DNA of 64,000 bases from Betaproteobacteria bacterium (lineage in GTDB: Bacteria; Pseudomonadota; Gammaproteobacteria; Burkholderiales; Rhodocyclaceae). Position 1 is the first letter of the stretch. Each line of letters starts with the position of its first letter. The stretch spans positions 391,577-455,576 of the forward strand of contig JAHRYW010000001.1 in NCBI GenBank assembly GCA_020621865.1, given 5' to 3'. A program made the position numbers and the translations under genes. The notes under the pieces were generated by a model. It had not been told where the DNA came from. It searched no databases and worked only from the letters and a program-made list of their open reading frames with translations. Shown in pieces: positions 26,488 to 37,074 of the stretch.

Positions 26488-26954
26488 AGCTGGCCGTACT
26501 CGCCGTCGGCCATCGCCAGCCCGCCTGGGTCAACGAAGGTTGCGCCGAGTACCTGAAGCGCATGCCGCGCGAGTTGCCGGCCAGCGTCACCGAGATCAAG
26601 CCGGAGGCCCGCGGTTCGAAGACCCGCGAGCAACTGCTGGCGGCCGAAAAAAGCCGGATACGCGAAGCCCTGCAGCAGGGGAGCCGGATCGTCGTGCTCG
26701 ACGAAAAAGGCGACGACCTGACCACGCTGAAACTGGCCAAACGCCTTGAGGCCTGGATGCAGGACGGCCGTGACGTGGCGCTGCTGATCGGCGGTGCCGA
26801 CGGGCTGGATGAAGAATTCAAGCAGCAGGCCGATGACCGGCTTCGCTTGTCCAGCCTGACCCTGCCGCACGGTATGGCGCGCCTGTTATTATGCGAGCAG
26901 CTCTATCGCGCCGTCAGCGTCCTCAAGAACCACCCTTATCACCGGGAGGGATGA
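26484..26954 (+). CDS. rlmH: 23S rRNA pseudouridine-1915 N3-methyltransferase RlmH
   Basis: A 156-residue SPOUT methyltransferase acting on helix 69 of 23S rRNA. The SAM-binding knot is visible (ALLIGGADGLDEEF and LPHGMARLLLCEQLYRAVSVLKN), and it ends in the conserved NHPYHREG. The ATG at 26484 overlaps the rsfS stop. The usual order nadD-rsfS-rlmH supports the call. Confidence 0.95.
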   Translation: MKLAVLAVGHRQPAWVNEGCAEYLKRMPRELPASVTEIKPEARGSKTREQLLAAEKSRIREALQQGSRIVVLDEKGDDLTTLKLAKRLEAWMQDGRDVALLIGGADGLDEEFKQQADDRLRLSSLTLPHGMARLLLCEQLYRAVSVLKNHPYHREG

Positions 26955-27559
26955 TGCGTCTCTATCTCGCTTCGCGTAGCCCGCGCCGCCGTGAGTTGCT
27001 GCACCAGATCGGCATCGACTTCGATACTGTCGTTTTTCGCGACGGCACGCGGGCCGATAGTGAAACCGATGAAACCCCGCTGGCGGGGGAAAGCCCGGTT
27101 GACTACGTGGAACGCGTGGCGCGCGCCAAAGCCATTCACGGCTTGAAAATCGTCGAGGAACGCCGCTTGCCGATGCGTCCGGTGCTTTCTGCCGACACGA
27201 CGCTCGAATTCAACGGCGAGATCATCGGCAAACCGATCGACATGGCCGATGCAACGGCTATCCTGCGCCGCCTGTCGGGACAGACCCATCGCGTGCTGAC
27301 CGGTGTTGCGGTCAATCACCTCGGCCATACCGAATACCTGCTGTCGACCAGTGAAGTGCGCTTTCGGGAAATCGACGACGAGGAAATCCGCCACTACGTG
27401 ATGAGTGGCGAACCCATGGACAAGGCCGGTGCCTACGGCATCCAGGGACGTGCCGGCTTGTTCGTCGAACATCTGGCCGGCAGCTACACCGGCGTCATGG
27501 GGTTGCCGGTCTGTGAGACTGGCGAGTTGCTAAAGCGGCTGGGGTTCAGGCCGCTCTGA
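26951..27559 (+). CDS. maf: Maf-type nucleotide pyrophosphatase
   Basis: A 202-residue house-cleaning enzyme that hydrolyses non-canonical or excess nucleoside triphosphates (dTTP/UTP type likely). Motifs: LYLASRSPRRRELL, SADTTLEFNGEIIGKP, and the C-terminal MDKAGAYGIQGRAGLFVEHLAGSYTGVMGLP (in parts). Two adjacent ATGs (26951, 26954) follow GGGAGGG; it overlaps rlmH by four bases. In many betaproteobacteria rng follows directly, but here an unrelated block intervenes. Confidence 0.93.
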   Translation: MMRLYLASRSPRRRELLHQIGIDFDTVVFRDGTRADSETDETPLAGESPVDYVERVARAKAIHGLKIVEERRLPMRPVLSADTTLEFNGEIIGKPIDMADATAILRRLSGQTHRVLTGVAVNHLGHTEYLLSTSEVRFREIDDEEIRHYVMSGEPMDKAGAYGIQGRAGLFVEHLAGSYTGVMGLPVCETGELLKRLGFRPL

Positions 27560-27580
27560 GTGGGTTCGCCGGTTTGGTGC

Positions 27581-28903
27581 TTAGACGATACTGATGTCTT
27601 CGATGCCGAAACCAGCCAGCTTCCCCTTGAGCACGGCAATCAGCACAGTCTCTTCCTCTGCGGCATTGCCATCGGGATCGTAGTAGAGGGCACCCGTCGC
27701 AGTGTTGAAGATCAGATAATCATCAATGCCTGTTTCGTTGGCGCTGGGGCCGGTTACCCCTTTGGCAATCAGCAGATTGGTCGTCGTCAGGCCGCCTGGC
27801 AGCGCTGTCGCCGATAGTGCCTCGAATACTGAGGAATCTAGGACGAGCTGGTCGACCACGCTACCGAGTGTTCCGGCCTTGAAATCCTTGATGGTGGTAA
27901 CTGAAGACGTACCGCTGGAACTGGACCCGGAACCGTTGGCAGATGATGTGCTTCCGATGGTAGTCGATGTACTTGCTGCACCTAGATTGAAGTTAAGGCC
28001 GCCATTCGATGAAGAACTGCTGTTGCTGCTTGAGGCGGGCAGAGAGCTATTCTCCTCGATTGCGATGAACCAGAAAGTATCGTTGCCGCTTCCTCCGCGA
28101 ACGGTATCAAAACCATTTCCGAGGTAGATAGTGTCGTTTCCGGCGCCAGTCGAAATGGTGTCGTTGCCTTCACCGCCTTCACCATCGTCTACGTAGTATC
28201 CATCGGCGTCGATGGTATCGTTGCCGGAGCCGGTGGTGATTTTGTCGTTTCCGGAGCCGCCAATGACCGTGTTGTCGCCATTCTTGGTCTTGACGGTATC
28301 GTTACCTGTGCCGGGGGCAATGAAATTGTTGCCGCTTCCGGCGGTGATCGTGTCATCTCCATCGTCAGAGTCGACATTGGTCGTTTCGCCATAAAGGCTG
28401 TTGTTACCGTTACCGAGGGTAACTCGATCGTTGCCATCGCCCATGTAGACGATATCGTCACCCTGTCCTGCCTTGATCACGTCGTTCCCGGCATTGCCAT
28501 CGATCATGTCACTGCCGCTAGTGCCCGTCAGTTTTTCGCCTGCCGCAGTGCCGATTAGTCCGTCCCACTCGATAATGGACAACAGCAGATCACCGCCGGC
28601 CAAAGCACTGATTTGTCCGCTCAGGTTCATGGCATTGTCGACCGTACCAATCCAAAGATGATCTAAACCGCCACCGTCGTCGGCGATGGTCGAGCCTTTT
28701 GTGACCGATGCCTTGAGATTTTTCAGGATGGCGGAGCGTTCTGCTGTCGAGCCAATGTTTGCCAGATACGAGGTTACAGTATTTCCAAAGGCGCCATCGT
28801 CATCCCAGATCAGGGACGTGGCATTGGCATCAGCATCAGCCCAGGTCAGTTTGGCGGGCTCAATTTCATAGGTATGACCATTGAAATAAAAATGGGTCGC
28901 CAT
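27581..28903 (-). CDS. RTX calcium-binding protein with lectin-like N-terminus
   Basis: A 440-residue acidic protein without a signal peptide, expected to leave the cell through the adjacent type I system. Residues 1 to about 118 look C-type-lectin-like: TWADADANA, YLANIGSTAERSAIL, LWIGTVDN, SIIEWDG. About fourteen RTX nonapeptides follow (SGNDTIDADG, GSGNDKITTG), then a Ser/Gly-rich linker (about 285-345) and a C-terminal secretion region ending FGIEDISIV. The second ATG at 28903 was chosen: GGAG stands nine bases before it and only three before the ATG at 28909. Its function is unknown; adhesion or glycan binding is an inference. Confidence 0.85.
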   Translation of the reverse strand: MATHFYFNGHTYEIEPAKLTWADADANATSLIWDDDGAFGNTVTSYLANIGSTAERSAILKNLKASVTKGSTIADDGGGLDHLWIGTVDNAMNLSGQISALAGGDLLLSIIEWDGLIGTAAGEKLTGTSGSDMIDGNAGNDVIKAGQGDDIVYMGDGNDRVTLGNGNNSLYGETTNVDSDDGDDTITAGSGNNFIAPGTGNDTVKTKNGDNTVIGGSGNDKITTGSGNDTIDADGYYVDDGEGGEGNDTISTGAGNDTIYLGNGFDTVRGGSGNDTFWFIAIEENSSLPASSSNSSSSSNGGLNFNLGAASTSTTIGSTSSANGSGSSSSGTSSVTTIKDFKAGTLGSVVDQLVLDSSVFEALSATALPGGLTTTNLLIAKGVTGPSANETGIDDYLIFNTATGALYYDPDGNAAEEETVLIAVLKGKLAGFGIEDISIV

Positions 28904-29014
28904 AGCCATTTACTCCAAAATTAGCAGGAATTTCAATACTACCGCAATGTCATCGCTTGTAAAGCACCGCTCATCTGCGCTGAGCGGTATTCCATGTGGT
29001 TGTTGCGAAGGCCG

Positions 29015-30304
29015 CTATCTTTCGCGGAAGGATCGAGCCAATGTATCGGTGACAGGCTTCAGGAAGTATTCAAGGGCAGTGCGTGGTTGGGTCTGGATGA
29101 AGACTTCGGCGGCCATGCCCGGTTGAAGTTGGGAAATTTGCGCTGCCTGTAGGGATTCTGGCGTGGGCAGAATCTGAACCAAATAATAGGGTTCTCCTTC
29201 TTTGGTTAACTGGATATCTGCCGCGATGTACTTCACGCTTCCTAAGACAAGCGGTGTCGTGCGGTAAGGGAGGGCCGAAAACCGGATGTCTGCGATTTGT
29301 CCGAGATGCAATTCCTTAATCGAGTCGATACCGACTTGAGCTTCGACCAGTAGCGTGGTGTTGTCTGGGACAATTTCCAGTAGGTTCTCGCGGGGGGCGA
29401 TTGATGCTCCCGGCGTGTTGGTTTTCAGCGCAAGTACTGAGCCGGAAACCGGGGCTGCAATGACGCTACGCTTTAACATCTCCTCGGCCGGCCGCAGGCG
29501 ATCAGAGAGTTCGACGATGCGGTTGGTGGCTTCCTTCAGTTCTTGGGCTGCGCCGCGAGAATAATCGCTGCGCAGGCTGATGATCTTGAGGTTCAGTTCC
29601 TCTTTGAGGCGCAATGTACGGGCGACGTCGGCACGCCTTTCTTCACTGCGGGATTGATAATCGAGCACTTTTCTCTTCTGTTCGAGCAGACGGGGCGTAG
29701 AAATGAAATTTTTGTCGCGTAAGACACGGTAGGACTCCAGTTCCTCACGTGCCAGTTCTTCGGATCCGCGCTCGGCATTCATCTGGCTGGAGAGCGCATC
29801 AAATTCTTTGTCAATCTGGGAAATCTGCTTTTCCAGGGATTTTATCTGTCCCTTCAGGGTCTCTGCCCTGGCTAGAAACAGACGCTGTTCTCGTTCGATC
29901 ATTTCGGCGACGACTGGCGAATCAACCCGGCTGGTCAGCTCCTTGGAGAAGGTGATTTTTGGGCTCAGAATAGCTTCGGATTCGAGCCGTGATTTTCTGG
30001 CAAGTTCGGCATCTAAGGCGCTGCGCAGGACCCCGTAGGCGGCAGCGGCCTGACTATCCTCGAGTTCGATTAAGGCCTGGCCCTGTTTGACGTGTTCCCC
30101 TTCGCGTACAAGGATTTTCCTGACGATGCCTCCCTCGTTGTGCTGGACCGTTTGACGGTAGTTTTCGACCTTGACCAGCCCATGGGCAACTACCGCCCCA
30201 TGTAGCGGGGCAAACGCGAGCCAAGCTGCCGCACTTCCGAAGGCCAACAGGATGACCAGTTGGCCAAGGCGGACGATGCGGTTGAATCCGATGTCAATGT
30301 GCAT
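29015..30304 (-). CDS. Type I secretion membrane-fusion protein (HlyD/PrtE type)
   Basis: A 429-residue periplasmic adaptor. One N-terminal TM helix (about 13-33) is followed by a lipoyl-like half (GLVKVENYRQTVQHNEGGIVRKILVREGEHVKQGQAL, in parts), a long coiled coil (about 90-270), the second lipoyl half (VIAAPVSGSVLALKTNTPG) and a beta-barrel domain ending RTALEYFLKPVTDTLARSFRER. It links the ABC transporter to a TolC-like channel. Five bases separate it from the ABC gene. Confidence 0.93.
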   Translation of the reverse strand: MHIDIGFNRIVRLGQLVILLAFGSAAAWLAFAPLHGAVVAHGLVKVENYRQTVQHNEGGIVRKILVREGEHVKQGQALIELEDSQAAAAYGVLRSALDAELARKSRLESEAILSPKITFSKELTSRVDSPVVAEMIEREQRLFLARAETLKGQIKSLEKQISQIDKEFDALSSQMNAERGSEELAREELESYRVLRDKNFISTPRLLEQKRKVLDYQSRSEERRADVARTLRLKEELNLKIISLRSDYSRGAAQELKEATNRIVELSDRLRPAEEMLKRSVIAAPVSGSVLALKTNTPGASIAPRENLLEIVPDNTTLLVEAQVGIDSIKELHLGQIADIRFSALPYRTTPLVLGSVKYIAADIQLTKEGEPYYLVQILPTPESLQAAQISQLQPGMAAEVFIQTQPRTALEYFLKPVTDTLARSFRER

Positions 30305-30309
30305 GGGTA

Positions 30310-32001
30310 TCAGGCTTTGGTGACTTGCTCGTGGCTTTGGGCCATGGCTTCCCGAAGTTTTAGCAGTACTTCTTCGCAGGGGCCGAACAGTTCCATGCGG
30401 CCTTCGCGCATTACCAACAATTTGTTCATTTGCTTCAGTACGGCTGGCTTGTGCGTGACCAGGACGACCGTCACTTTCGCCTGATGCAGTTCGTTTAGCG
30501 TCAGTAGCAGGTTGGCTTCGCCCTCGGCATCGAGGTTTGAGTTCGGTTCGTCGAGAACGAGCAGTTTTGGCTTGCCATACAGCGCTCGTGCCAGGCCAAT
30601 GCGTTGCATCTGTCCCCCGGACAGTATATGGCCGCCAGAACCGATGACCGTATCGTAGCCGTTGGGCAGGCGTAGGATCAGTTCGTGTACCCGGGCTGAC
30701 ATGGCTGCCTTGACGACCGCGTCCGGGTTTGGCTGGCCCATGCGGGCGATATTTTCGGCCACCGAGCCGGGGAACAGTTCGACATCCTGAGGGAGATAGC
30801 CGATGAAAGGCCCGACTTCGGCACGTTCAGTGCGCCCGATGTCTGCCCCGTCCAGGCGAACGGTACCGGCGCTCGGTTGCCAGATGCCGATGATCAGGCG
30901 GGCTAGGCTTGATTTTCCGGAGGCACTCGGACCGATGATCCCCAAGGCGTCGCCGGCCTGTAACTCGAACGAGGCGTGGCGGATGATCGGTCGATCAATG
31001 TTCTTGCTGGCTAGTACGACGTTTTCGACGGCCAGGCGACCTTGCGGAGGAGGTAGTTTGGTCGTCTCCCGGGGACGTTCCGGGCCGAACAAGGGACTCA
31101 GTCGCCCAAAGGCCAGTCGGGCCTGGACGAAATTGTTCCAGTTGGCGATCAGGCTTTCGATCGGCGCTAGGGCGCGGCCGAGAATGATCGTGGTTGCGAT
31201 CATGATACCGGCGCTGACGTGCTGATCGATGACCAGATAGGCGCCGGTTCCCATCATGGCGACCTGGATGGTCTGGCGGACAAATCTTGAAACGCTGCTG
31301 ATCCCCCCCATTCGTTCTGCCGTAGCCAGTGTGCCGGAAAGCACTTCCTCGTTCATCCGCTGCCATTTGCCAACGAAACCCGGAGTCATTCCCATCGCAT
31401 TGATGGCGTCGACATTGGCCACACCCTGATCGATGTAGTGCGAGGCTTTGCGGGCGGCTAGCTGGTTTTTCTCGATGTTGGCGCGATTGAGGTATTCATT
31501 GCTCCAGGCGATGGCAAAGAGAGTCGCGCCACCGAGCATGGCCACCATGCCCAGTAGCGGATGAAACAGGAAGATCAAGCCTATGTAGAACAGCATCCAG
31601 GGCAAGTCGAACAAGGCGATGATGCTGTTGCCGCCAAGAAATCCGCGGAGGATGGCGACATCTCGCAATCCGTGGATTTCGTCGCTGCGATTGATTTGCG
31701 AACCGCGTTCGACCAGCGCCGAGAGCACCTTCTCACCCAGCATCCGATCCAAGGCCATGCCCGCTTTGGCCAGCAACAAAGTACGCAGGAAATCCAGTGC
31801 CAGCATCATCAGCAGGGCGATCAGCGAGACCAAAGTCAGCATGATCAGTGTTTCCTTACTGCGACTGGTCAATACCCGGTCGAATACCTGCAGCATGTAG
31901 AGGGAGGGAGCGAGCAGCGCCAGATTGATGAAAATGCTGAACAGCGCAGCATTGACAAAAAACTTCTTGAAACGGAGAAAAAAGGCGTGCATCGAGGCCA
32001 A
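30310..32001 (-). CDS. Type I secretion ABC transporter (PrtD/AprD type)
   Basis: A 563-residue permease-ATPase without an N-terminal peptidase domain, as expected for substrates with C-terminal signals. TM helices fill about 20-300. The ATPase has Walker A GPSASGKSS, signature LSGGQMQR and Walker B LLVLDEPNSNLD, with the switch His in LVTHKPAVL. It is followed by the adaptor gene on the same strand, and RTX genes lie on both sides, which are its likely substrates. No TolC-type gene is in this block. Confidence 0.93.
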   Translation of the reverse strand: MASMHAFFLRFKKFFVNAALFSIFINLALLAPSLYMLQVFDRVLTSRSKETLIMLTLVSLIALLMMLALDFLRTLLLAKAGMALDRMLGEKVLSALVERGSQINRSDEIHGLRDVAILRGFLGGNSIIALFDLPWMLFYIGLIFLFHPLLGMVAMLGGATLFAIAWSNEYLNRANIEKNQLAARKASHYIDQGVANVDAINAMGMTPGFVGKWQRMNEEVLSGTLATAERMGGISSVSRFVRQTIQVAMMGTGAYLVIDQHVSAGIMIATTIILGRALAPIESLIANWNNFVQARLAFGRLSPLFGPERPRETTKLPPPQGRLAVENVVLASKNIDRPIIRHASFELQAGDALGIIGPSASGKSSLARLIIGIWQPSAGTVRLDGADIGRTERAEVGPFIGYLPQDVELFPGSVAENIARMGQPNPDAVVKAAMSARVHELILRLPNGYDTVIGSGGHILSGGQMQRIGLARALYGKPKLLVLDEPNSNLDAEGEANLLLTLNELHQAKVTVVLVTHKPAVLKQMNKLLVMREGRMELFGPCEEVLLKLREAMAQSHEQVTKA

Positions 32002-32011
32002 AAAGGAGAGG

Positions 32012-32044
32012 GGATAAAAAGAAGGCTGCCAGTTGGCAGCCTTT
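32012..32044 (-). terminator. Intrinsic terminator after the large RTX gene
   Basis: Read on the minus strand, AGGCTGCC and GGCAGCCT arms around a four-base loop are followed by TTCTTTTTAT. It lies about 50 bases after the RTX stop at 32097 and before the ABC transporter start at 32001, so the RTX gene and the transporter genes are probably separate or attenuated transcripts. Confidence 0.82.
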
Positions 32045-32096
32045 CTTCCAGCAGGGTTCTATTGTATTGGTCGGGGGGGCTCTTGGAAACGCCGAT

Positions 32097-33788
32097 TTAA
32101 ATCAGGCTGATTTCGCTGGTGTCGCTCCCGAAGGCCAAGTCGCTGAATTGCAGGCCTTTGACGTTGGCAATCAGGACAGCAGCCTCCGATCCATTGGCAT
32201 CGGCGTCGTAGTAGAGCTTGCCGCCAGTATAGATCAGCACATCGTCAGCATCGCCGGTTGCAAGGGTCGTGAAATTGTCGGCAGTCATGCCGGCCAGAGC
32301 GGTGTAGATGTCGGTGTCGAACCACAGCTTGTCGCTGTCGCTAGTGAAATCCTTGACCTTGTCAATGCCGATCGCGGCAAAATTGCCCTCGTTGAAGACG
32401 AAATAGTCATTGCCTGCGCCCCCGGTGAGAACGTCGTTGCCCAGGCCGCCAGTCAGCAGATCGTTACCGTCCCTGCCGATCAGGTTGTCGTTGCCGGAGC
32501 CGCCGAAGATCTGATCGTTGCCCAGGCCGCCATCCAACTTGTCGTTGCCGGCAAAGGAAGACGGATCAGTGCTGCGGTCGCCATAAAGAATGTCGTCGCC
32601 ATCCTCGCCGAAGAGTTGGTCGTTGCCACCGCCGCCATTCATGGTGTCGTTGCCGGTGCCGCCATAGAGCTTGTCGTTGCCGTAGCCGGTGTATTCCGGG
32701 CTATCGACGGTGAGGTCGAGATCGTTCAGGTGGGCAGGATTGATGTCGCCGCCAATTGAGTCATCACCGCTACCGCCGTAGACTTTGTCACTTCCGGCGC
32801 CGCCGTTCAGACTGTCGTTGCCGGCGCCACCGTAAATCTTGTCGGCGCCATCCCATCCGCTAATGGTGTCGCTGCCATCATCGTTACTTTCCGAGGTTGC
32901 GGCACTGTGGCCGTAGAGCTTGTCGTTGCCGGTGCCGCCCTTGATGAGGTCAGCGCCGGCACCGCCTTCGACAGTGTCGTTGCCAGCTCCACCATAGACG
33001 GTGTCGTCGCCGGCCAGGGCGTAAACCTTGTCGTTGCCAGTGCTGACGTTGAGGGTGTCATCCAATTCGGTGCCGGTCACGGTATCGTTGCCGCTGTAGG
33101 TGAGGGCCATCAAGCCCTCGAAACCGCTGGTTTGGAGCGTGGACTGGAGGGTCGTGGCACCGATCTTGAGACCGCTGATCTTGGTCGGATTGGCTTGGAA
33201 AACCGGATCGCCGCTGTCGTCGAATACGACGGTACCCCATTCGATGGACTTGACCGTGCCGCCGCTCATATTTTCGTTGGCGTCAAGTTTTACGGAGCCG
33301 GAGAGGCGGACGTAGTAGGCGTCATCGGTTTGCACGGTGTCGTTGTTTTCGGCGACTAGGTAGAGATCCTTGACCGTGCCGCTGATCGCGCCGGTGTCCA
33401 GATTGAATTTCAGGGAGCCGCGGTAGTCGACGCTGTAGCCGTCTGCTGTTTCTATCCAGAATTCCTTGGCTGAAGATGAGCTAACGGCGCCGGTGTAGAC
33501 GTTGATAGACAGTTTCCCCGTGAAGCCGGCAGAGATTCCCGAACTGAAGGAGAGGTCAAATTCGGTAATGGTGACTTTGTTTCCGGATAGTGAGGCATTG
33601 GCGGTGAGTTGGGTGCCGTCATACCAGTAGGCGTAAAAGTTGTTGCCGACAAGGTCCGAATAGTATGGGTCGCCAAGCGATATGTTGGCCATAGCGTTTT
33701 CAGCGGAGACCATGCTGTCCGCGAAATTGGAAAACGTAAACCCCGGATCGAAAACACCCGTGTTGTTGATACCCGTAAATGTAGCCAT
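32097..33788 (-). CDS. Large RTX calcium-binding protein
   Basis: A 563-residue acidic protein, no signal peptide, GGGAGG ribosome site. Residues 1 to about 230 form a beta-rich domain of unknown family with internal similarity (GFTGKLSINVYTGAVS, YRGSLKFNLDTGAISG, LSGSVKLDANENMSGG). About eighteen RTX repeats follow (GGAGNDTVEGGAGADLI and similar). The C-terminal part (IDKVKDFTSDSDKLWFD, then KLYYDADANGSEAAVLIANVKG) is typical of type I secreted proteins and ends EISLI. It probably uses the adjacent ABC transporter. No protease or lipase motif was seen, so the role is open. Confidence 0.87.
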   Translation of the reverse strand: MATFTGINNTGVFDPGFTFSNFADSMVSAENAMANISLGDPYYSDLVGNNFYAYWYDGTQLTANASLSGNKVTITEFDLSFSSGISAGFTGKLSINVYTGAVSSSSAKEFWIETADGYSVDYRGSLKFNLDTGAISGTVKDLYLVAENNDTVQTDDAYYVRLSGSVKLDANENMSGGTVKSIEWGTVVFDDSGDPVFQANPTKISGLKIGATTLQSTLQTSGFEGLMALTYSGNDTVTGTELDDTLNVSTGNDKVYALAGDDTVYGGAGNDTVEGGAGADLIKGGTGNDKLYGHSAATSESNDDGSDTISGWDGADKIYGGAGNDSLNGGAGSDKVYGGSGDDSIGGDINPAHLNDLDLTVDSPEYTGYGNDKLYGGTGNDTMNGGGGNDQLFGEDGDDILYGDRSTDPSSFAGNDKLDGGLGNDQIFGGSGNDNLIGRDGNDLLTGGLGNDVLTGGAGNDYFVFNEGNFAAIGIDKVKDFTSDSDKLWFDTDIYTALAGMTADNFTTLATGDADDVLIYTGGKLYYDADANGSEAAVLIANVKGLQFSDLAFGSDTSEISLI

Positions 33789-33942
33789 GCTGCCTCCCTG
33801 TTTTATCGAAATCGTCGAACCGTTAAATTCTATCGGTATTTTTAATGCATTTGGTCTAATTTGCTTTGTGATTCGTCAAATATTTCACAGGGTATGATTG
33901 GTCTTGGTTAGGGTGTTATCGCCTGTTTTTCGTGGAGGAGTC

Positions 33943-35897
<1,955 letters not shown>

Positions 35898-35901
<4 letters not shown>

Positions 35902-37007
35902 GCGCGATTGGGGAGCAAGGCGCCGATCAGCGGCAGCTTGCGGGCAACTTCCATGGTTTTCCCGAGCAGCCAGCCCAGTGCCGCCGTGATGCGGCGGCTG
36001 GCCTCCGGGCTTTCGATCCAGCGATAGAAAAGGGTCGCGGTCGCAACGCTGACGGCCAGGACCAGGCAAAGGGCGATGATCACCGAATCGGGCGACGATA
36101 GTTCCAGCTGGAAATAGAGGCTGTTGGCCAGCAGCAGGATGGGGAAGTGCACCAGGAAGACGGAATAGGATATCTGCCCGAGAAACGCCAGCGGCTTGGC
36201 GTCCGGCCAGCGTTCCAGGAAGCCGGTTCGCCGGCCGAAGCCGAGCAGTAGTGCGATACCCAGGGCAAGCGCGATGCGCAGGCGGAAATCGAAGACCAGC
36301 GCGGCCACCGTCACGGTGGCGATGGCCCCCATCCAGAACGCCAGCTGCCGGCGGTCGGAAGCCCACCAGGCGGCGGCGCCCAGACCGTAGGAACCGAAGA
36401 AGTAGATCGCCCAGTTGTCCCAGCTGGCGTCGCGGTTGAACCAGAACAGCGAGGCGGTCGCAACACCCAGCACCAGTGCCGGCGCGACCAGGCGGGCGTG
36501 GCCGGCCCAAAGCAGCAGGGTCATTAGCGCAAAAAGCTGGAAGTCGATGGCGATATACCAGACGCCGGCCGACAGGGCTTCGAAGCCGAGCAGATTGTGA
36601 AGCAGGAAGGCGTGGGCCAGCCATTGGCTGAAAGTGGCGCGGTCGGGGATGGCCTCGTCGTCCAGCCACTGGTTGGCGACTGCCGCAGCGACGATGGCCA
36701 GGCCGATGGCGGCCAGATAAGGCACGGCCAGGCGCAGGTAGCGCTTCCAGATCAGAGGTAATGGCGAGGCGGTCAGCGCCTCGCCGTGGGCCGACAGGCC
36801 GCGGGCAGCGAGAAAGCCGGCGATGACCAGGAAGACCTGGACAGCCATGCGGCCGTACTCGAAGCACCAGTTGAAAATGGTCGGAAACGCCTCGCGCGCG
36901 GCCTCGGCCAGCGGGCCGTAGGACGAGAAATGGTTCAACAGGACGAGCATGGCCGCAACCGCCTTCAGGGCGTCGATCAGGGGCATGCGGTTGGGCTTGT
37001 TGCTCAT
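35898..37007 (-). CDS. Acyltransferase family 3 membrane protein
   Basis: A 369-residue inner-membrane protein with about ten TM helices. The N-terminal catalytic His region is [20 protein letters not shown], and [14 protein letters not shown] follows. The closing part [21 protein letters not shown] is typical of the family, which O-acylates surface sugars or lipids. I chose the ATG at 37007; an ATG at 37040 is also open, and neither has a good ribosome site. The substrate is unknown. Confidence 0.87.
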
Positions 37008-37074
37008 GAAATTGATTTTACACCGTTTGTTGCGGTGCACAAAAATGAAATATTCGAGGTTTTCTAGCCGTCAG

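Noticed and set aside
27581-33788. Regular short repeats resembling an array
   Set aside because: They are codon-level repeats of RTX nonapeptides, not CRISPR repeats and spacers.
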